From Halorubellus sp034808145 (lineage in GTDB: Archaea > Halobacteriota > Halobacteria > Halobacteriales > Natrialbaceae), in assembly GCF_034808145.1 (NCBI RefSeq), contig NZ_JAXHGM010000010.1, positions 45,175 to 109,174 of the forward strand: a stretch of DNA of 64,000 nucleotides. The letters run 5' to 3'. Below the pieces are notes generated by a model that saw nothing but the letters and a program-made list of their open reading frames with translations, did no database searches and was not told the origin of the DNA. Each line of letters opens with the position of its first letter. The first letter of the stretch is position 1. The translations under genes and the position numbers were made by a program. Below are positions 26,543-35,880 of the stretch, in pieces.

Positions 26543-29500
26543 ATGCTGGGCCCGCTGCGAACAGTTACGCCGAACTTTATCCGCAGAAGCTATGCGTTAA
26601 AATTCGGAATCGCGCTTCTGCTGATGGGAGTGATCGTGGGGGCGGTGGGGGTCGGTGCCACGACACAGATAACCGACGAGGTCCGGACGTCAGTCAACGA
26701 CGGACTGGAGAACGTCGCGAACCAACAAGCACAGAACCTCGTGTCATGGCACGAGAAGAACAACGCCATTCTGACGTCACTCACCCAATCGGAGGGGATC
26801 AACAACGCACAGAGTGACGCGGACGTCGACGACACGATCAGCAGTCGCGTCTCGGACTTCTCGAACGGGATGCGCATCCACTTCGTCGACACGAACAGCG
26901 GCACGGTCAACGCGTCGTCGACGACGGCGTACGACGGCCGCCAACTGAGCCAGCTCGACGAACCGTGGGCGACCGAAGATATCCAGGGCGCTCAGGGCGC
27001 GGTCACCGACCTGTACACGATCGACTACGACCTCACTGGGGAGAACGAGAGCGCGCTCGCGTACATGCGCTCGCTCCCCGGGCGCGCCAACCTCGTCGTG
27101 GTCTACGTGGTGAACACGGACAGCTTCAGTAGCACCCTCTCGCAAGGAGACGGGGAGTTCACGACCGTCTACGACGACGCGACCGGTGACGTCGTCTTCT
27201 CCAGTCAGAGCGAACTCGTCGGCACCGAGTACGACAACCAGGAGGTCATCGGGAGCCTCAAGCAGGCACACTCCGAAGGTGAGGAGCACTCCGAAGGCGA
27301 AGAGCACTCCACCGAGGGGGTCCACGTGCACGACCTCGGCGTTCCGTCTGGCGAGCTCGCGAGGTTCGTCCCGGAAGGCTACGAGGACGAGGAGTACATC
27401 GTGGGGCACGCGAAAGTCGACATCGACGGGTCGCAGTGGTACGTCCTGTCGCACACGCCGATCAGTGAAGCGTACGGGTTCGTGCAGACCGTCAACCAGT
27501 ACGGGCTGTTCGCGACGCTCGGCGCCATCGCAGTGATGCTCCTCATCGGGATGGTCCTCGGTCGGAACACCGCCTCGTCCATCGACCGGCTGACGTCGAA
27601 GACCGCCCAGATGGAGGAGGGGAACCTGAACGTCGACTTCGAGACCAAACGCATCGACAGCATCGGTCGGCTCTACGAAGGGTTCGCGGAGATGCGTGAC
27701 GCGCTCCGGAACCAGATCCAGGAGGCGCGGGACGCTCGCGAGGAAGCGGAACTCGCTCGCGCCGAAGCCGAGCAGATGAACCGGCACCTAGAGCGGAAGG
27801 CCGACGAGTACGCGGACGTCATGCAGGCGTGCGCCGCCGGTGACCTGACCCAGCGGCTCGACGGGGAATCCGAGAGCGAGGCGATGGTCGAGATCGCCGA
27901 GGAGTTCAACGCGATGATCGCCGAGATCGAGCGCACCACCGCGCACCTGAAGAACTTCGCGAACGAGGTCGCGACCTCCAGCGAGGAGGTCACCGCGTCC
28001 AGCGAGGAGGTCCGGTCGGCGAGCGAACAGGTCACGGAATCCATCCAGGAGATTTCCGACGGTGCGGAACGCCAGAACGACAGTCTGCAGGACGTCAGTC
28101 AGGAGATGAGTGGCCTGTCGACGACGATCGAGGAGATCGCGTCCTCGTCGAACGAGGTCGCGGACCTCGCCGAACGTACCGCCGAGACGGGCCGTGACGG
28201 TCGCGACGCCGCCGAGGAGGCGATCGACCGCATGAGTCAACTCGAGGACGAGCGCGAGGTCGTCACTGACCAGATGGGCCAGCTCGAGGACGAGATGGCG
28301 CAGATCGACGAGCTCATCGACTTCATTACGGAGATCGCCGAGCAGACGAACATGCTCGCGTTGAACGCGAACATCGAGGCCGCCCGGTCCGGCGAGTCCG
28401 GCGAGGGGTTCTCGGTCGTCGCAGGCGAGGTCAAGGACCTCGCGGAGGAGACCAAGGACGCCGCGGAGGACATCGAGAAGCGCCTGGAACGGATCCAGGA
28501 TCAGACCAAGCAGTCCGTGCGCGGCGTCGAAGCGGCGAGCGAGCAGATCGCGGCGACCACGGACGCAGTGGAGGATACGGTCGAAGCGCTCGACGAGATC
28601 GCCGGGTACGCCCAGGAGACGAACACGGGCGTCCAGGAGATCTCGGCGGCGACCGAGGAGCAGGCGGCGTCGACGGAGGAGGTCGTCGCGATGGTCGACG
28701 ATGCGGCGACGATCAGCGAGGAGACGACCGCGGAGGCGGAGAACGTCGCGGCGGCCGCCGAGGAGCAGACGACGGCGCTCACGGAGGTGTCTCGGAGTGC
28801 GAGCGACCTGGCGAACCAGGCGTCGCGTCTCTCCGAGGCGCTCGACCGGTTCGACACGGAGAGCGACGAGGCAAGTACGTTCGACGTGGACGAGTCCGAC
28901 CTGCTGGCGGACACGAAGACCGACGTGGACGTCGAAGCGGATGCGGCAGCGGCCGTCGGCGAACTCAGCGGCGACGACTCGGACGCACCCGAACTCGAAG
29001 GGTCCGAACCGCAGGATGACGACTCTGCGGGCGAACCGGAGCCCGCGTCCGCTGAACCGTCCGCGGACGCCGGTGGCGCGTTCGGAGACCTCTCCGACGG
29101 GCCTGCAGGCGAAGCGAACGACGGCGACGCCGCGGGAGGCATGGGTAGCGGTGGCGCCCTCGGCGACCTCCCGGACGAGCCCGCTGGCGACGCGGCCGAC
29201 GCTGAGCACTCCGAGTCCGGTCTCGGAGCCCCCGCGACGTTCGAGGGCGACGAGGAGACGTCCGACGGCGAAGCTGACGAGTCCGGTGCCGGGACCGACG
29301 GTTTCGGTGCTGAGACCGACGAGTTCGATGCTGGGGCCGCGTCGAGTGACGCCGACGATACCGCGGTCGGTGAGGGAGACGAGTCGAGCGAGACCGAGGA
29401 CGCTGGCTTCGACGACGTCGACGCGACCGCGCCCGACGCGCCCTCGTTCGAGGAGACGCTCGACGACCCGCTATCGGACGAGACGGACGATTCCGGTGCG

Positions 29501-30193
29501 ACCGACGACACCGGCTTCGAGACGGATTCCGACGTCGACAGCACCGAAGACGCCAGCGGCCGGGACGACCTCGGAACGGACGCGTTCGACGCCACGGACT
29601 TCGGCGGCACGAACGACATCGACGACGGCGATACCGACGACCTCGAAGAAGACGGTTCCGCCGGCGCCGAAACGGACGACATCGCGGACGAGATGGACGG
29701 GAGCGGCGACGCGGAAGAAGACGCCGGCGTGACCGACCTCGACCTCGGCACCGCAGGCAGCGACGCGGAATCCGAGGCGGTCGACACCGACGACAGTTCC
29801 GAGCCCGAAGACTCGCTCGACGACGGCGTCGAGGACGCACTGTCGTTCGACGAGGACCCGCTGGCCGACGGCGAGGACGCTGGCGACGAACCCAGCGACG
29901 ACACGGACTCGCTCGACGACGGCGCGGTCCCCGACGACGACCCGCTCGCCGGCGCGGACGACATCGACTTCGGAAGTGGCACCGACGGCATCGACGAGGA
30001 CGGCATCGATGAGGACGGCATCGGTACCGACGAACCCGACGCCGATTCCGCAACCGACGACGACGCTGACGCCGCCGACGACCAGTCAGCCGCAACCGAC
30101 GACACCGACGCGGACGAGGAAGACGACGACACGACCGAAGACGACATGTTCTCGTTCGCGCAGTCCAACCCCGACAACGACGACGACGACTGA
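26543..30193 (+). CDS. Methyl-accepting transducer (Htr type) with long acidic C-terminal tail
   Basis: The 1216-residue protein has a transmembrane segment near residues 20-42, an extracellular sensor domain to about 320, a second segment near 325-350, HAMP domains (about 347-480) and a methyl-accepting signalling domain. The signalling tip is EQTNMLALNANIEAARSGE near residue 596. Glu-rich and Gln-rich helices on both sides are the methylation regions served by CheR and CheB. The sensor domain carries a repeated HSEGEE motif and several His residues, which could bind a metal. From about residue 775 the protein is a roughly 440-residue acidic, disordered tail rich in Asp, Glu, Ala, Thr and Gly, far beyond the family's usual end. 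The ligand is unknown. Confidence 0.9.
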   Translation: MLGPLRTVTPNFIRRSYALKFGIALLLMGVIVGAVGVGATTQITDEVRTSVNDGLENVANQQAQNLVSWHEKNNAILTSLTQSEGINNAQSDADVDDTISSRVSDFSNGMRIHFVDTNSGTVNASSTTAYDGRQLSQLDEPWATEDIQGAQGAVTDLYTIDYDLTGENESALAYMRSLPGRANLVVVYVVNTDSFSSTLSQGDGEFTTVYDDATGDVVFSSQSELVGTEYDNQEVIGSLKQAHSEGEEHSEGEEHSTEGVHVHDLGVPSGELARFVPEGYEDEEYIVGHAKVDIDGSQWYVLSHTPISEAYGFVQTVNQYGLFATLGAIAVMLLIGMVLGRNTASSIDRLTSKTAQMEEGNLNVDFETKRIDSIGRLYEGFAEMRDALRNQIQEARDAREEAELARAEAEQMNRHLERKADEYADVMQACAAGDLTQRLDGESESEAMVEIAEEFNAMIAEIERTTAHLKNFANEVATSSEEVTASSEEVRSASEQVTESIQEISDGAERQNDSLQDVSQEMSGLSTTIEEIASSSNEVADLAERTAETGRDGRDAAEEAIDRMSQLEDEREVVTDQMGQLEDEMAQIDELIDFITEIAEQTNMLALNANIEAARSGESGEGFSVVAGEVKDLAEETKDAAEDIEKRLERIQDQTKQSVRGVEAASEQIAATTDAVEDTVEALDEIAGYAQETNTGVQEISAATEEQAASTEEVVAMVDDAATISEETTAEAENVAAAAEEQTTALTEVSRSASDLANQASRLSEALDRFDTESDEASTFDVDESDLLADTKTDVDVEADAAAAVGELSGDDSDAPELEGSEPQDDDSAGEPEPASAEPSADAGGAFGDLSDGPAGEANDGDAAGGMGSGGALGDLPDEPAGDAADAEHSESGLGAPATFEGDEETSDGEADESGAGTDGFGAETDEFDAGAASSDADDTAVGEGDESSETEDAGFDDVDATAPDAPSFEETLDDPLSDETDDSGATDDTGFETDSDVDSTEDASGRDDLGTDAFDATDFGGTNDIDDGDTDDLEEDGSAGAETDDIADEMDGSGDAEEDAGVTDLDLGTAGSDAESEAVDTDDSSEPEDSLDDGVEDALSFDEDPLADGEDAGDEPSDDTDSLDDGAVPDDDPLAGADDIDFGSGTDGIDEDGIDEDGIGTDEPDADSATDDDADAADDQSAATDDTDADEEDDDTTEDDMFSFAQSNPDNDDDD
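27269..27304 (+). repeat. 18-bp tandem repeat coding HSEGEE twice
   Basis: Two copies of an 18-bp unit (27269-27286 and 27287-27304), with two silent differences, code for HSEGEE in the transducer sensor domain. They are followed by a further His-rich stretch (HSTEGVHVH). Confidence 0.6.
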
Positions 30194-30354
30194 CCGCGTT
30201 CAGTCGGCTGGTCGACCTGCTTCTTTCCTCTCGTTCGTCGCAGTCATCTCGGTTCGAACCGGGACGCCATGCCGGAGAATCTAGTCACCATACTGGATTG
30301 TTTCTGGTAACTTCCGCAGACTTATAACGGAAAACGAATCTAATTCCGAGACAG

Positions 30355-33300
30355 ATGGCTTGGAATATTGTGGTGGCAGTTCTTCTCGTCACCACGCCAA
30401 CGATCCCCGCTGCCGACCACGCCCCTCCGAACCAACCACCTGTCGCCGACGCCGGTCTCGACCAGCACGTCACCGCTGGCAGTACCGTCCTCCTCGACGC
30501 CACCGGGAGTCGCGACCCAGACGGACACATCGCGGAATACACGTGGACGATCGAAACCCCCGACGGGAACACCATCGAACCAGCCTGCCCGAGCTGCGAA
30601 CGCACGCGATTCCGCGCCACCGACCAAGGCGAATACAACGTCTCACTCACCGTCACCGACGACGACGGAACCACCCGGAGCGACTACCTCTACGTCACCG
30701 TCACGCCGGACGACCCACCGGCCGTGAACGTCACCGGGCCGCGTCGAACGACCACCGAGACTCCAACCACGTTCCGAGCGAACGTCACCAGCGGAAGCGA
30801 ACCAGTCCGGAACATCACCTGGACCATCGAAGACACCCCCAATCCAGTCGAGAACACGACAATCGTCACGAGACAGTTCGAAGACACCGGAACGCAATCG
30901 ATCACAGTCACCGTCACCGACGAGATCGGGCGAACGACCAGCGACGCACTCCAGGTTACCGTTCAAGCGACGAACACGACACCACCACCACCGGAGGACG
31001 GGAACGGAACGGACCCCACAGACCCACCGAACGGTAGCGACCCCGGTCCCATCATCACCCCCGCACCCGACCCAGGGAACGGGACGTCACCGCCAGTCAA
31101 TCCATCACCCGGAGACGGATCGCCGAACGGATCCGACGGCAGCGGTACCCTCGCCCGCCAGTTCGACCCGACCGTCACCGGCCAGCAACTCGTGACTGGC
31201 GACCGCCCGCTCGAAGCATCCTACTCTGTCGCCTCGAACGCCGACTCACACGACATCAGCCACATCGAGTGGATCGTCAACGGAAACTCACAGACAACCA
31301 ACCCCAGTATCGACGCAACCTGGACCCCAGGCCGACACTCACTCGAAGCGAAAGTCACGTACACCGACGACTCGACGGACACCGCAACCTTCGACGACGG
31401 CACGACCACGGTCGTCGCGGACCCCGCACCAGACCCGATACTCGACGACCCAGACGTCCAGACGACAGGCATTACAGGATCCTTCGACGTCCGAGACGGC
31501 TACGGGAACCTCGCGGACGTCACCGTCACCGTCGACGACCGAAACGTCTTCGACGCCGAATACGCCCCGATGAGACGCCTACAACCCGAACACGTGCAAG
31601 ACCACTACCGCTACGAAAACCCCACCCCCAACCATACCCACACCATCACACTAACCGCGACCGACGACCGCGGACAAACACGCACCACCACCCGAACCAT
31701 CGAAACGCCCCCCAGCCCCGAGATCGTCTCCATCGGATTCCCCGACGAACCCGTCGACTCCTACCACCCACGAATCGACGAAGACCGCTACACCGCAACC
31801 CACGTCGTCAAAATCGACCTCAACGGGTACGAACCCAGCCAAGTTACGGTGAACACTGAACCATCGAAACCCGCCACCCTGGATTTAGAGGGACCGCGCC
31901 GGTCGTATAATCAACAGACAGATATCCTCACTGTTGAGACTGACTGGGCAGGCAACACGCCTGGCAACTATGGCGTCGATACAGGCTTATCAATAGATAA
32001 CCGAAAGACGAGGGTACTTGTATCGAGTTTCAATGTATCGGCTAGTCCACCAGAACTCAGATTAACTTCACCCTTAGAAGGAACCGAGGACTTCGTTCAG
32101 GAATGGGGGATGGTAGTGGATGCAAGCCAGTCTTTCGACCCAGATGGACACGCCATTGATATCAATTGGCTTGATGGAGCGGTTCCTATAGGAGGCGAGG
32201 GGTGGATAGCCAAATTCGCGCCCACTGATACTGCTGGTGTCCGAATTCAAGATGAAACAGGAGCTATCGCTGAGAAGTTAGGGAATTTCCTACCGTACTA
32301 TATACCTCGTATTTCTGAGAAGAAAACAACAACTAGTGGACCCTATAATCGTACTGAGGACGTAATCTTCGAAATTCGGACTGATTCGTACGCGTTCACG
32401 AAGAACCCGAAGCGGTACAATATCACGCTGGGTGCACGAACGAACTCGACCGCTGTCGATATTCTCTCCGTCAAGAAACGACAGGTTCCGCCGAACGAGG
32501 TCGATGGAAAGAACGCTATCAAACATCGCTTGTATCGTTGGGTAGCGACGGTCCGCGTGGAAGCGGGAGCCTTGAACGAGAGCAAGAATTGGGTGACGCT
32601 GTACAACGTCAAGAACCCGGAGCGCATCTACGTGTCGGAGGAACTCGGTGAAGTCGAGTTGCGGTTCTCCAGGAAAACTCAGAACCTCTCGCTGGAACGA
32701 ACAGCGTACCGCGTCGAGAACGATAGCGGAGTGCAACAGATTAGCATAACTGACCGGAGCCGGTACCGACAACTCGTCCGCCACGGTTGGTCGTTCGAAA
32801 AGCGGAAAGCGGTCGTCGACTCCGTGACTATCCAGAACCGGGAACGTGAATCGTATACCGTAACCAGACAGCGGAACTTCAGTGATGGTTCGGGGGCAAG
32901 ACAGTTCGCTGCGGCCCGAAGCGAGTGGACCTATGCTGGGAAGGAGACATACGAGGAGACTGAGACTGTCGTCGTTTCGGAATGGAAACGGGACGTCAAT
33001 ACTGGGCGACCGACCGGGCAGACGAGACGCGTGGTCTCGAATCCGAACGCCTACGTGACCCAACGCCAGTATCGGTATTGGACCACCAAGCAAGTGACGG
33101 TCACGCAAGAGGTGTCGAAGGAGGTCCCGGTGACAGTCACCGTGGAAAAGACCGTCAAAGAGGAGGTCTGCCGACCTCGTGTTGGGTGTTATATCCGTGA
33201 ACGAACGATAACCGTCGACAAGACGAAGATGGTGGAGCGCACGGTGACCGTCGAGCGAGATGTCACTCGACGTGTCCAGCACCAGTACTGGGCGAAAGAC

Positions 33301-33798
33301 GCGTTCTCAAACGAACATACTGCGACCGGAGAAACTCGCCAGGTACGATCCGAACCGAAGCGGTATCACACGGAGTACCTTGTGCAGATTCCGAAGAAAC
33401 GCACCGAAGCGAAGACCCGGCACTTAGTCTCGAAGAGCGTCCAGAATTCGCGAGAAGAGTGGACGGACTTCACGAACGTCTCGACCATAATGAAGGCACG
33501 TGGCATCGCAAAGACCGACGACAAGCGGATCGGGTCCATCGAGAAGCGCACCAAGTGGATTCTCACGAGAGAAGGGAACACCACCGAAGTCGTCGAGATG
33601 TACGATGATAAATCGAACGTCCGGGTGACGTACGGCACGGTCACTGGTACGCTTGTCTATGGACCGAATTCAGACCAAGAGAGGGAATTCACCGTAACTG
33701 TCGAGATGACTGAACACGCGACGAAAGAAGAACTGGTTGAGGCGGCTAAAGTACGTATCACCGACTGCGACGCCGATACGGAGGACTGCGATGAATAA
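30355..33798 (+). CDS. Secreted PKD-domain surface protein
   Basis: This 1147-residue protein has a short hydrophobic signal-like start (NIVVAVLLVTTPTIPA). PKD/Ig-like domains follow, the first at about 25-120 (PVADAGLDQHVTAGSTVLLD, then GEYNVSLTVTDDDG) and more up to about 480. A Pro/Gly/Asn/Thr linker lies near 205-265. The C-terminal half is different: charged, with repeated T-V-T/K-E-V units (PVTVTVEKTVKEEVC). Many N-x-T/S sites suit a glycosylated exported protein. No C-terminal anchor is present, but the next gene overlaps by 8 nt and codes for a membrane-anchored protein, so the two may work as a complex. Base composition changes sharply at about 31,850 and again near 32,380, a sign of mosaic origin. 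Confidence 0.75.
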   Translation: MAWNIVVAVLLVTTPTIPAADHAPPNQPPVADAGLDQHVTAGSTVLLDATGSRDPDGHIAEYTWTIETPDGNTIEPACPSCERTRFRATDQGEYNVSLTVTDDDGTTRSDYLYVTVTPDDPPAVNVTGPRRTTTETPTTFRANVTSGSEPVRNITWTIEDTPNPVENTTIVTRQFEDTGTQSITVTVTDEIGRTTSDALQVTVQATNTTPPPPEDGNGTDPTDPPNGSDPGPIITPAPDPGNGTSPPVNPSPGDGSPNGSDGSGTLARQFDPTVTGQQLVTGDRPLEASYSVASNADSHDISHIEWIVNGNSQTTNPSIDATWTPGRHSLEAKVTYTDDSTDTATFDDGTTTVVADPAPDPILDDPDVQTTGITGSFDVRDGYGNLADVTVTVDDRNVFDAEYAPMRRLQPEHVQDHYRYENPTPNHTHTITLTATDDRGQTRTTTRTIETPPSPEIVSIGFPDEPVDSYHPRIDEDRYTATHVVKIDLNGYEPSQVTVNTEPSKPATLDLEGPRRSYNQQTDILTVETDWAGNTPGNYGVDTGLSIDNRKTRVLVSSFNVSASPPELRLTSPLEGTEDFVQEWGMVVDASQSFDPDGHAIDINWLDGAVPIGGEGWIAKFAPTDTAGVRIQDETGAIAEKLGNFLPYYIPRISEKKTTTSGPYNRTEDVIFEIRTDSYAFTKNPKRYNITLGARTNSTAVDILSVKKRQVPPNEVDGKNAIKHRLYRWVATVRVEAGALNESKNWVTLYNVKNPERIYVSEELGEVELRFSRKTQNLSLERTAYRVENDSGVQQISITDRSRYRQLVRHGWSFEKRKAVVDSVTIQNRERESYTVTRQRNFSDGSGARQFAAARSEWTYAGKETYEETETVVVSEWKRDVNTGRPTGQTRRVVSNPNAYVTQRQYRYWTTKQVTVTQEVSKEVPVTVTVEKTVKEEVCRPRVGCYIRERTITVDKTKMVERTVTVERDVTRRVQHQYWAKDAFSNEHTATGETRQVRSEPKRYHTEYLVQIPKKRTEAKTRHLVSKSVQNSREEWTDFTNVSTIMKARGIAKTDDKRIGSIEKRTKWILTREGNTTEVVEMYDDKSNVRVTYGTVTGTLVYGPNSDQEREFTVTVEMTEHATKEELVEAAKVRITDCDADTEDCDE

Positions 33799-34744
33799 GA
33801 TATCCATCATACTCGCCGGAGTACTCCTAGTTGCGGTCATGCCAGCACCTGTATCACTCGGAGGAGAAGATATTCATAAAGAGGCACCCTCGACCATAGA
33901 TTCGACATCTGGTGGCGTTATTGAGAAGAGCTTCACCAAACGTGGGACGAAGTATGTACTCCGCGTTAACTTGTCAAACCATACTCTTCGTGTGAGGGCA
34001 GACCATTTCGCGGAGAACCAGACCAATGCTGGATACGCTATCTATCTCAATGGGAAGCAACTAACAAACCAACGATGGGTAATCTCCAAGGGAGAAACCA
34101 AGCAGTACCAAACAAGCCTCTTTCACGAGTATTATGCGGGAGATATTCTCAGAAATATAACTCTGTATACGAAAGAGGAGTTGGTAAGTGTAACCTATAA
34201 TTTCACAGTTCCCCGAAAGCACGATGGCCGGTATCTACGACCGACCGTTACGGACGTGGAGTTCGAACAGATTAACCGAACACATGGGCGTGTCATCGTT
34301 ACTGCCCGGTCTGATACGAAGTATCGGTATCCCGCTTACGCACGAATATGGGCTCCGGGTGTCGATGCCAAAATCCTGTACTTGCATTCCGGAGCAGGTG
34401 ACAACAAAACCACTGAGTCTCTAATCATGCCAGTTCGGAGAGGAGAGGATTTCGAGGGGGAGATTTGGGTTCATGCCACTGGGTTAAACGAGACTGGGCC
34501 ACTTCATGCAAAATGGGAATTCTATGGTCGTCCTGGCAATGCACAGTTCAGTCGTGTTCCGTTCGAGCCAATGCGGTTGGAGCGCGTCAGCGAGTACACG
34601 TACGTCAACGATAGTGCGTCTGATAGCGGTGGGTTCGGGATGAATGACGGTGATTTCAGACGTGTTCTGGGTGGTCTTGGTGTGGTGTTGTTGCTGGTGG
34701 TCGTCGTGGGGGTGTTGTTGGGGCGGCGTCGGCGGGAGGTCTAA
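33791..34744 (+). CDS. Exported protein with C-terminal membrane anchor, partner of the PKD protein
   Basis: I start at 33791 (MNKISIILAGVLLVAVMPAP), which gives a clean signal peptide. The ATG lies inside the end of the PKD gene, whose stop is at 33796-33798, so translation is probably coupled. The product has 317 residues, is β-rich, has several N-x-T/S sites, and ends with a transmembrane segment (GGLGVVLLLVVVVGVLLG) and a basic RRRREV tail. The body is therefore outside the cell. I do not recognise the family. Codon use is AT-rich for this genome over most of the gene, as in the middle of the PKD gene. The last 150 bp are strongly G/T-rich. Confidence 0.65.
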   Translation: MNKISIILAGVLLVAVMPAPVSLGGEDIHKEAPSTIDSTSGGVIEKSFTKRGTKYVLRVNLSNHTLRVRADHFAENQTNAGYAIYLNGKQLTNQRWVISKGETKQYQTSLFHEYYAGDILRNITLYTKEELVSVTYNFTVPRKHDGRYLRPTVTDVEFEQINRTHGRVIVTARSDTKYRYPAYARIWAPGVDAKILYLHSGAGDNKTTESLIMPVRRGEDFEGEIWVHATGLNETGPLHAKWEFYGRPGNAQFSRVPFEPMRLERVSEYTYVNDSASDSGGFGMNDGDFRRVLGGLGVVLLLVVVVGVLLGRRRREV

Positions 34745-34971
34745 CTGCTGTTTCGGACGTTGCGAACGATCCGGTCGACGTCGTAGTCGTCGTCTGCGAT
34801 GTCGAAGACGGTCTCTTGGTCGACGGTGACGGTGAAGACGCCGTTGTCACCGGGGACGAGGGTGACTTCGTCGATGGTTTCGCCGAGTGATTCGAGGATG
34901 ACGTGTTGGACGTCTTCGGCGCGGTTCAGGTACCCGCACGGGAGGCAGAACTCGATCTCGACCGTGGTCAT
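34741..34971 (-). CDS. Rdx/SelW-family thioredoxin-like protein
   Basis: This 76-residue protein has the fold signature of the SelT/SelW/Rdx family: a first β-strand EIEFCLPCGY with a CxxC motif at residues 9-12, a helix, then strands. The family is thought to act in thiol redox or metal handling. Its stop overlaps the stop of the convergent anchored protein by 4 nt. It lies 33 nt upstream of surE on the same strand. Confidence 0.8.
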   Translation of the reverse strand: MTTVEIEFCLPCGYLNRAEDVQHVILESLGETIDEVTLVPGDNGVFTVTVDQETVFDIADDDYDVDRIVRNVRNSS

Positions 34972-35004
34972 GCGTCGTGTGTTGGTTCGTCAGTGGGGTA
35001 AGCG

Positions 35005-35799
35005 TTATTCTCCGGTGTACGTGTTCGCGAGGGCGTCGAGCGCTTCGTGGTGTTCGGTGGTGTGGGGTGCGGTGAGTGGGCTGACGCTGACGTTCCCGTT
35101 GATTATCGCGTGGCGGTCGGTTCCGGGTTCGTCAGGGAGGTCACCTTCGGCCATGCGTTCCCAGACGTGGTCGTGGAGGACGACTCGGCCGTCCTCGTGC
35201 GTGGCGTCCATGTGGTAGGAGTGGGATGGTCGCGTGATCTGCATGTCTGCGGGGCCGTCCTCGGGTAGTGGGGCGTTCACGTTCAGGTAGTCGGCGTGCT
35301 CGAAGACGCCGGAGTCGATGGCGTGCTCGACGAGGTACGCGGTCGCTGTGGCGGCTTCGAGATAGTCGGGTTTCTCGGGTTGGACGTCGGAGAACTGGAC
35401 GTCGTCGGGGATGGGGACGTAGAGGCTCGTCGCGATCGCTGGCAGGTCGAAGAACGCGGCTTCGACGGCGGCTGAGACGGTCCCGGAGCGTCCAAGGACG
35501 TAGTGGCCGAGGTTCGCGCCGCGGTTACAGCCGGCGACGACGAGGTCGGGGTCGTCGATGAATTCGGGGAGGCCGGCGACGACGCAGTCCGTGGGTGTGC
35601 CTTCGACGGCGTATCCGACCTCGTGCTCGGTGAGTTCCGCGGTCGTGCTCATGCTGCGGCCGACGGCGCTCTGGTCGTCGGCTGGGGCGACGACGGTGAC
35701 GTCGCCGTGGTCGTCGAGGGCGTCGGCGAGTGCGTGGAGGCCGGGGCTGTCGATGCCGTCGTCGTTCGTGAGGAGGATGGAGCGTTCGGCGTCCGTCAT
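35005..35799 (-). CDS. surE: 5'/3'-nucleotidase SurE
   Basis: This 264-residue protein matches SurE. The metal-binding start is ILLTNDDGIDSPG, the N-loop is NRGANLGHYVLGRSGTVSAA (the family pattern is NxGxNxGxDxxYSGTV), and the total length is normal. It removes phosphate from nucleoside monophosphates and possibly short polyphosphates, using a divalent metal, in the cytoplasm. It follows the Rsm22-like gene on the same strand, with the Rdx gene after it, so an operon is possible. Confidence 0.93.
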   Translation of the reverse strand: MTDAERSILLTNDDGIDSPGLHALADALDDHGDVTVVAPADDQSAVGRSMSTTAELTEHEVGYAVEGTPTDCVVAGLPEFIDDPDLVVAGCNRGANLGHYVLGRSGTVSAAVEAAFFDLPAIATSLYVPIPDDVQFSDVQPEKPDYLEAATATAYLVEHAIDSGVFEHADYLNVNAPLPEDGPADMQITRPSHSYHMDATHEDGRVVLHDHVWERMAEGDLPDEPGTDRHAIINGNVSVSPLTAPHTTEHHEALDALANTYTGE

Positions 35800-35880
35800 G
35801 TGCCACTCTGTGGTGGTGTGGTGGTTAAGCGTGCTGGTCCCGGGTGTTCGCGGTCGGTGACTTCGGGGTGCGGTCGGGGT

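Noticed and set aside
28501..30177. Long Ser-rich frame antisense to the transducer tail
   Set aside because: It mirrors the GAC/GAG-rich acidic tail read backwards; the product is low-complexity Ser/Pro sequence.
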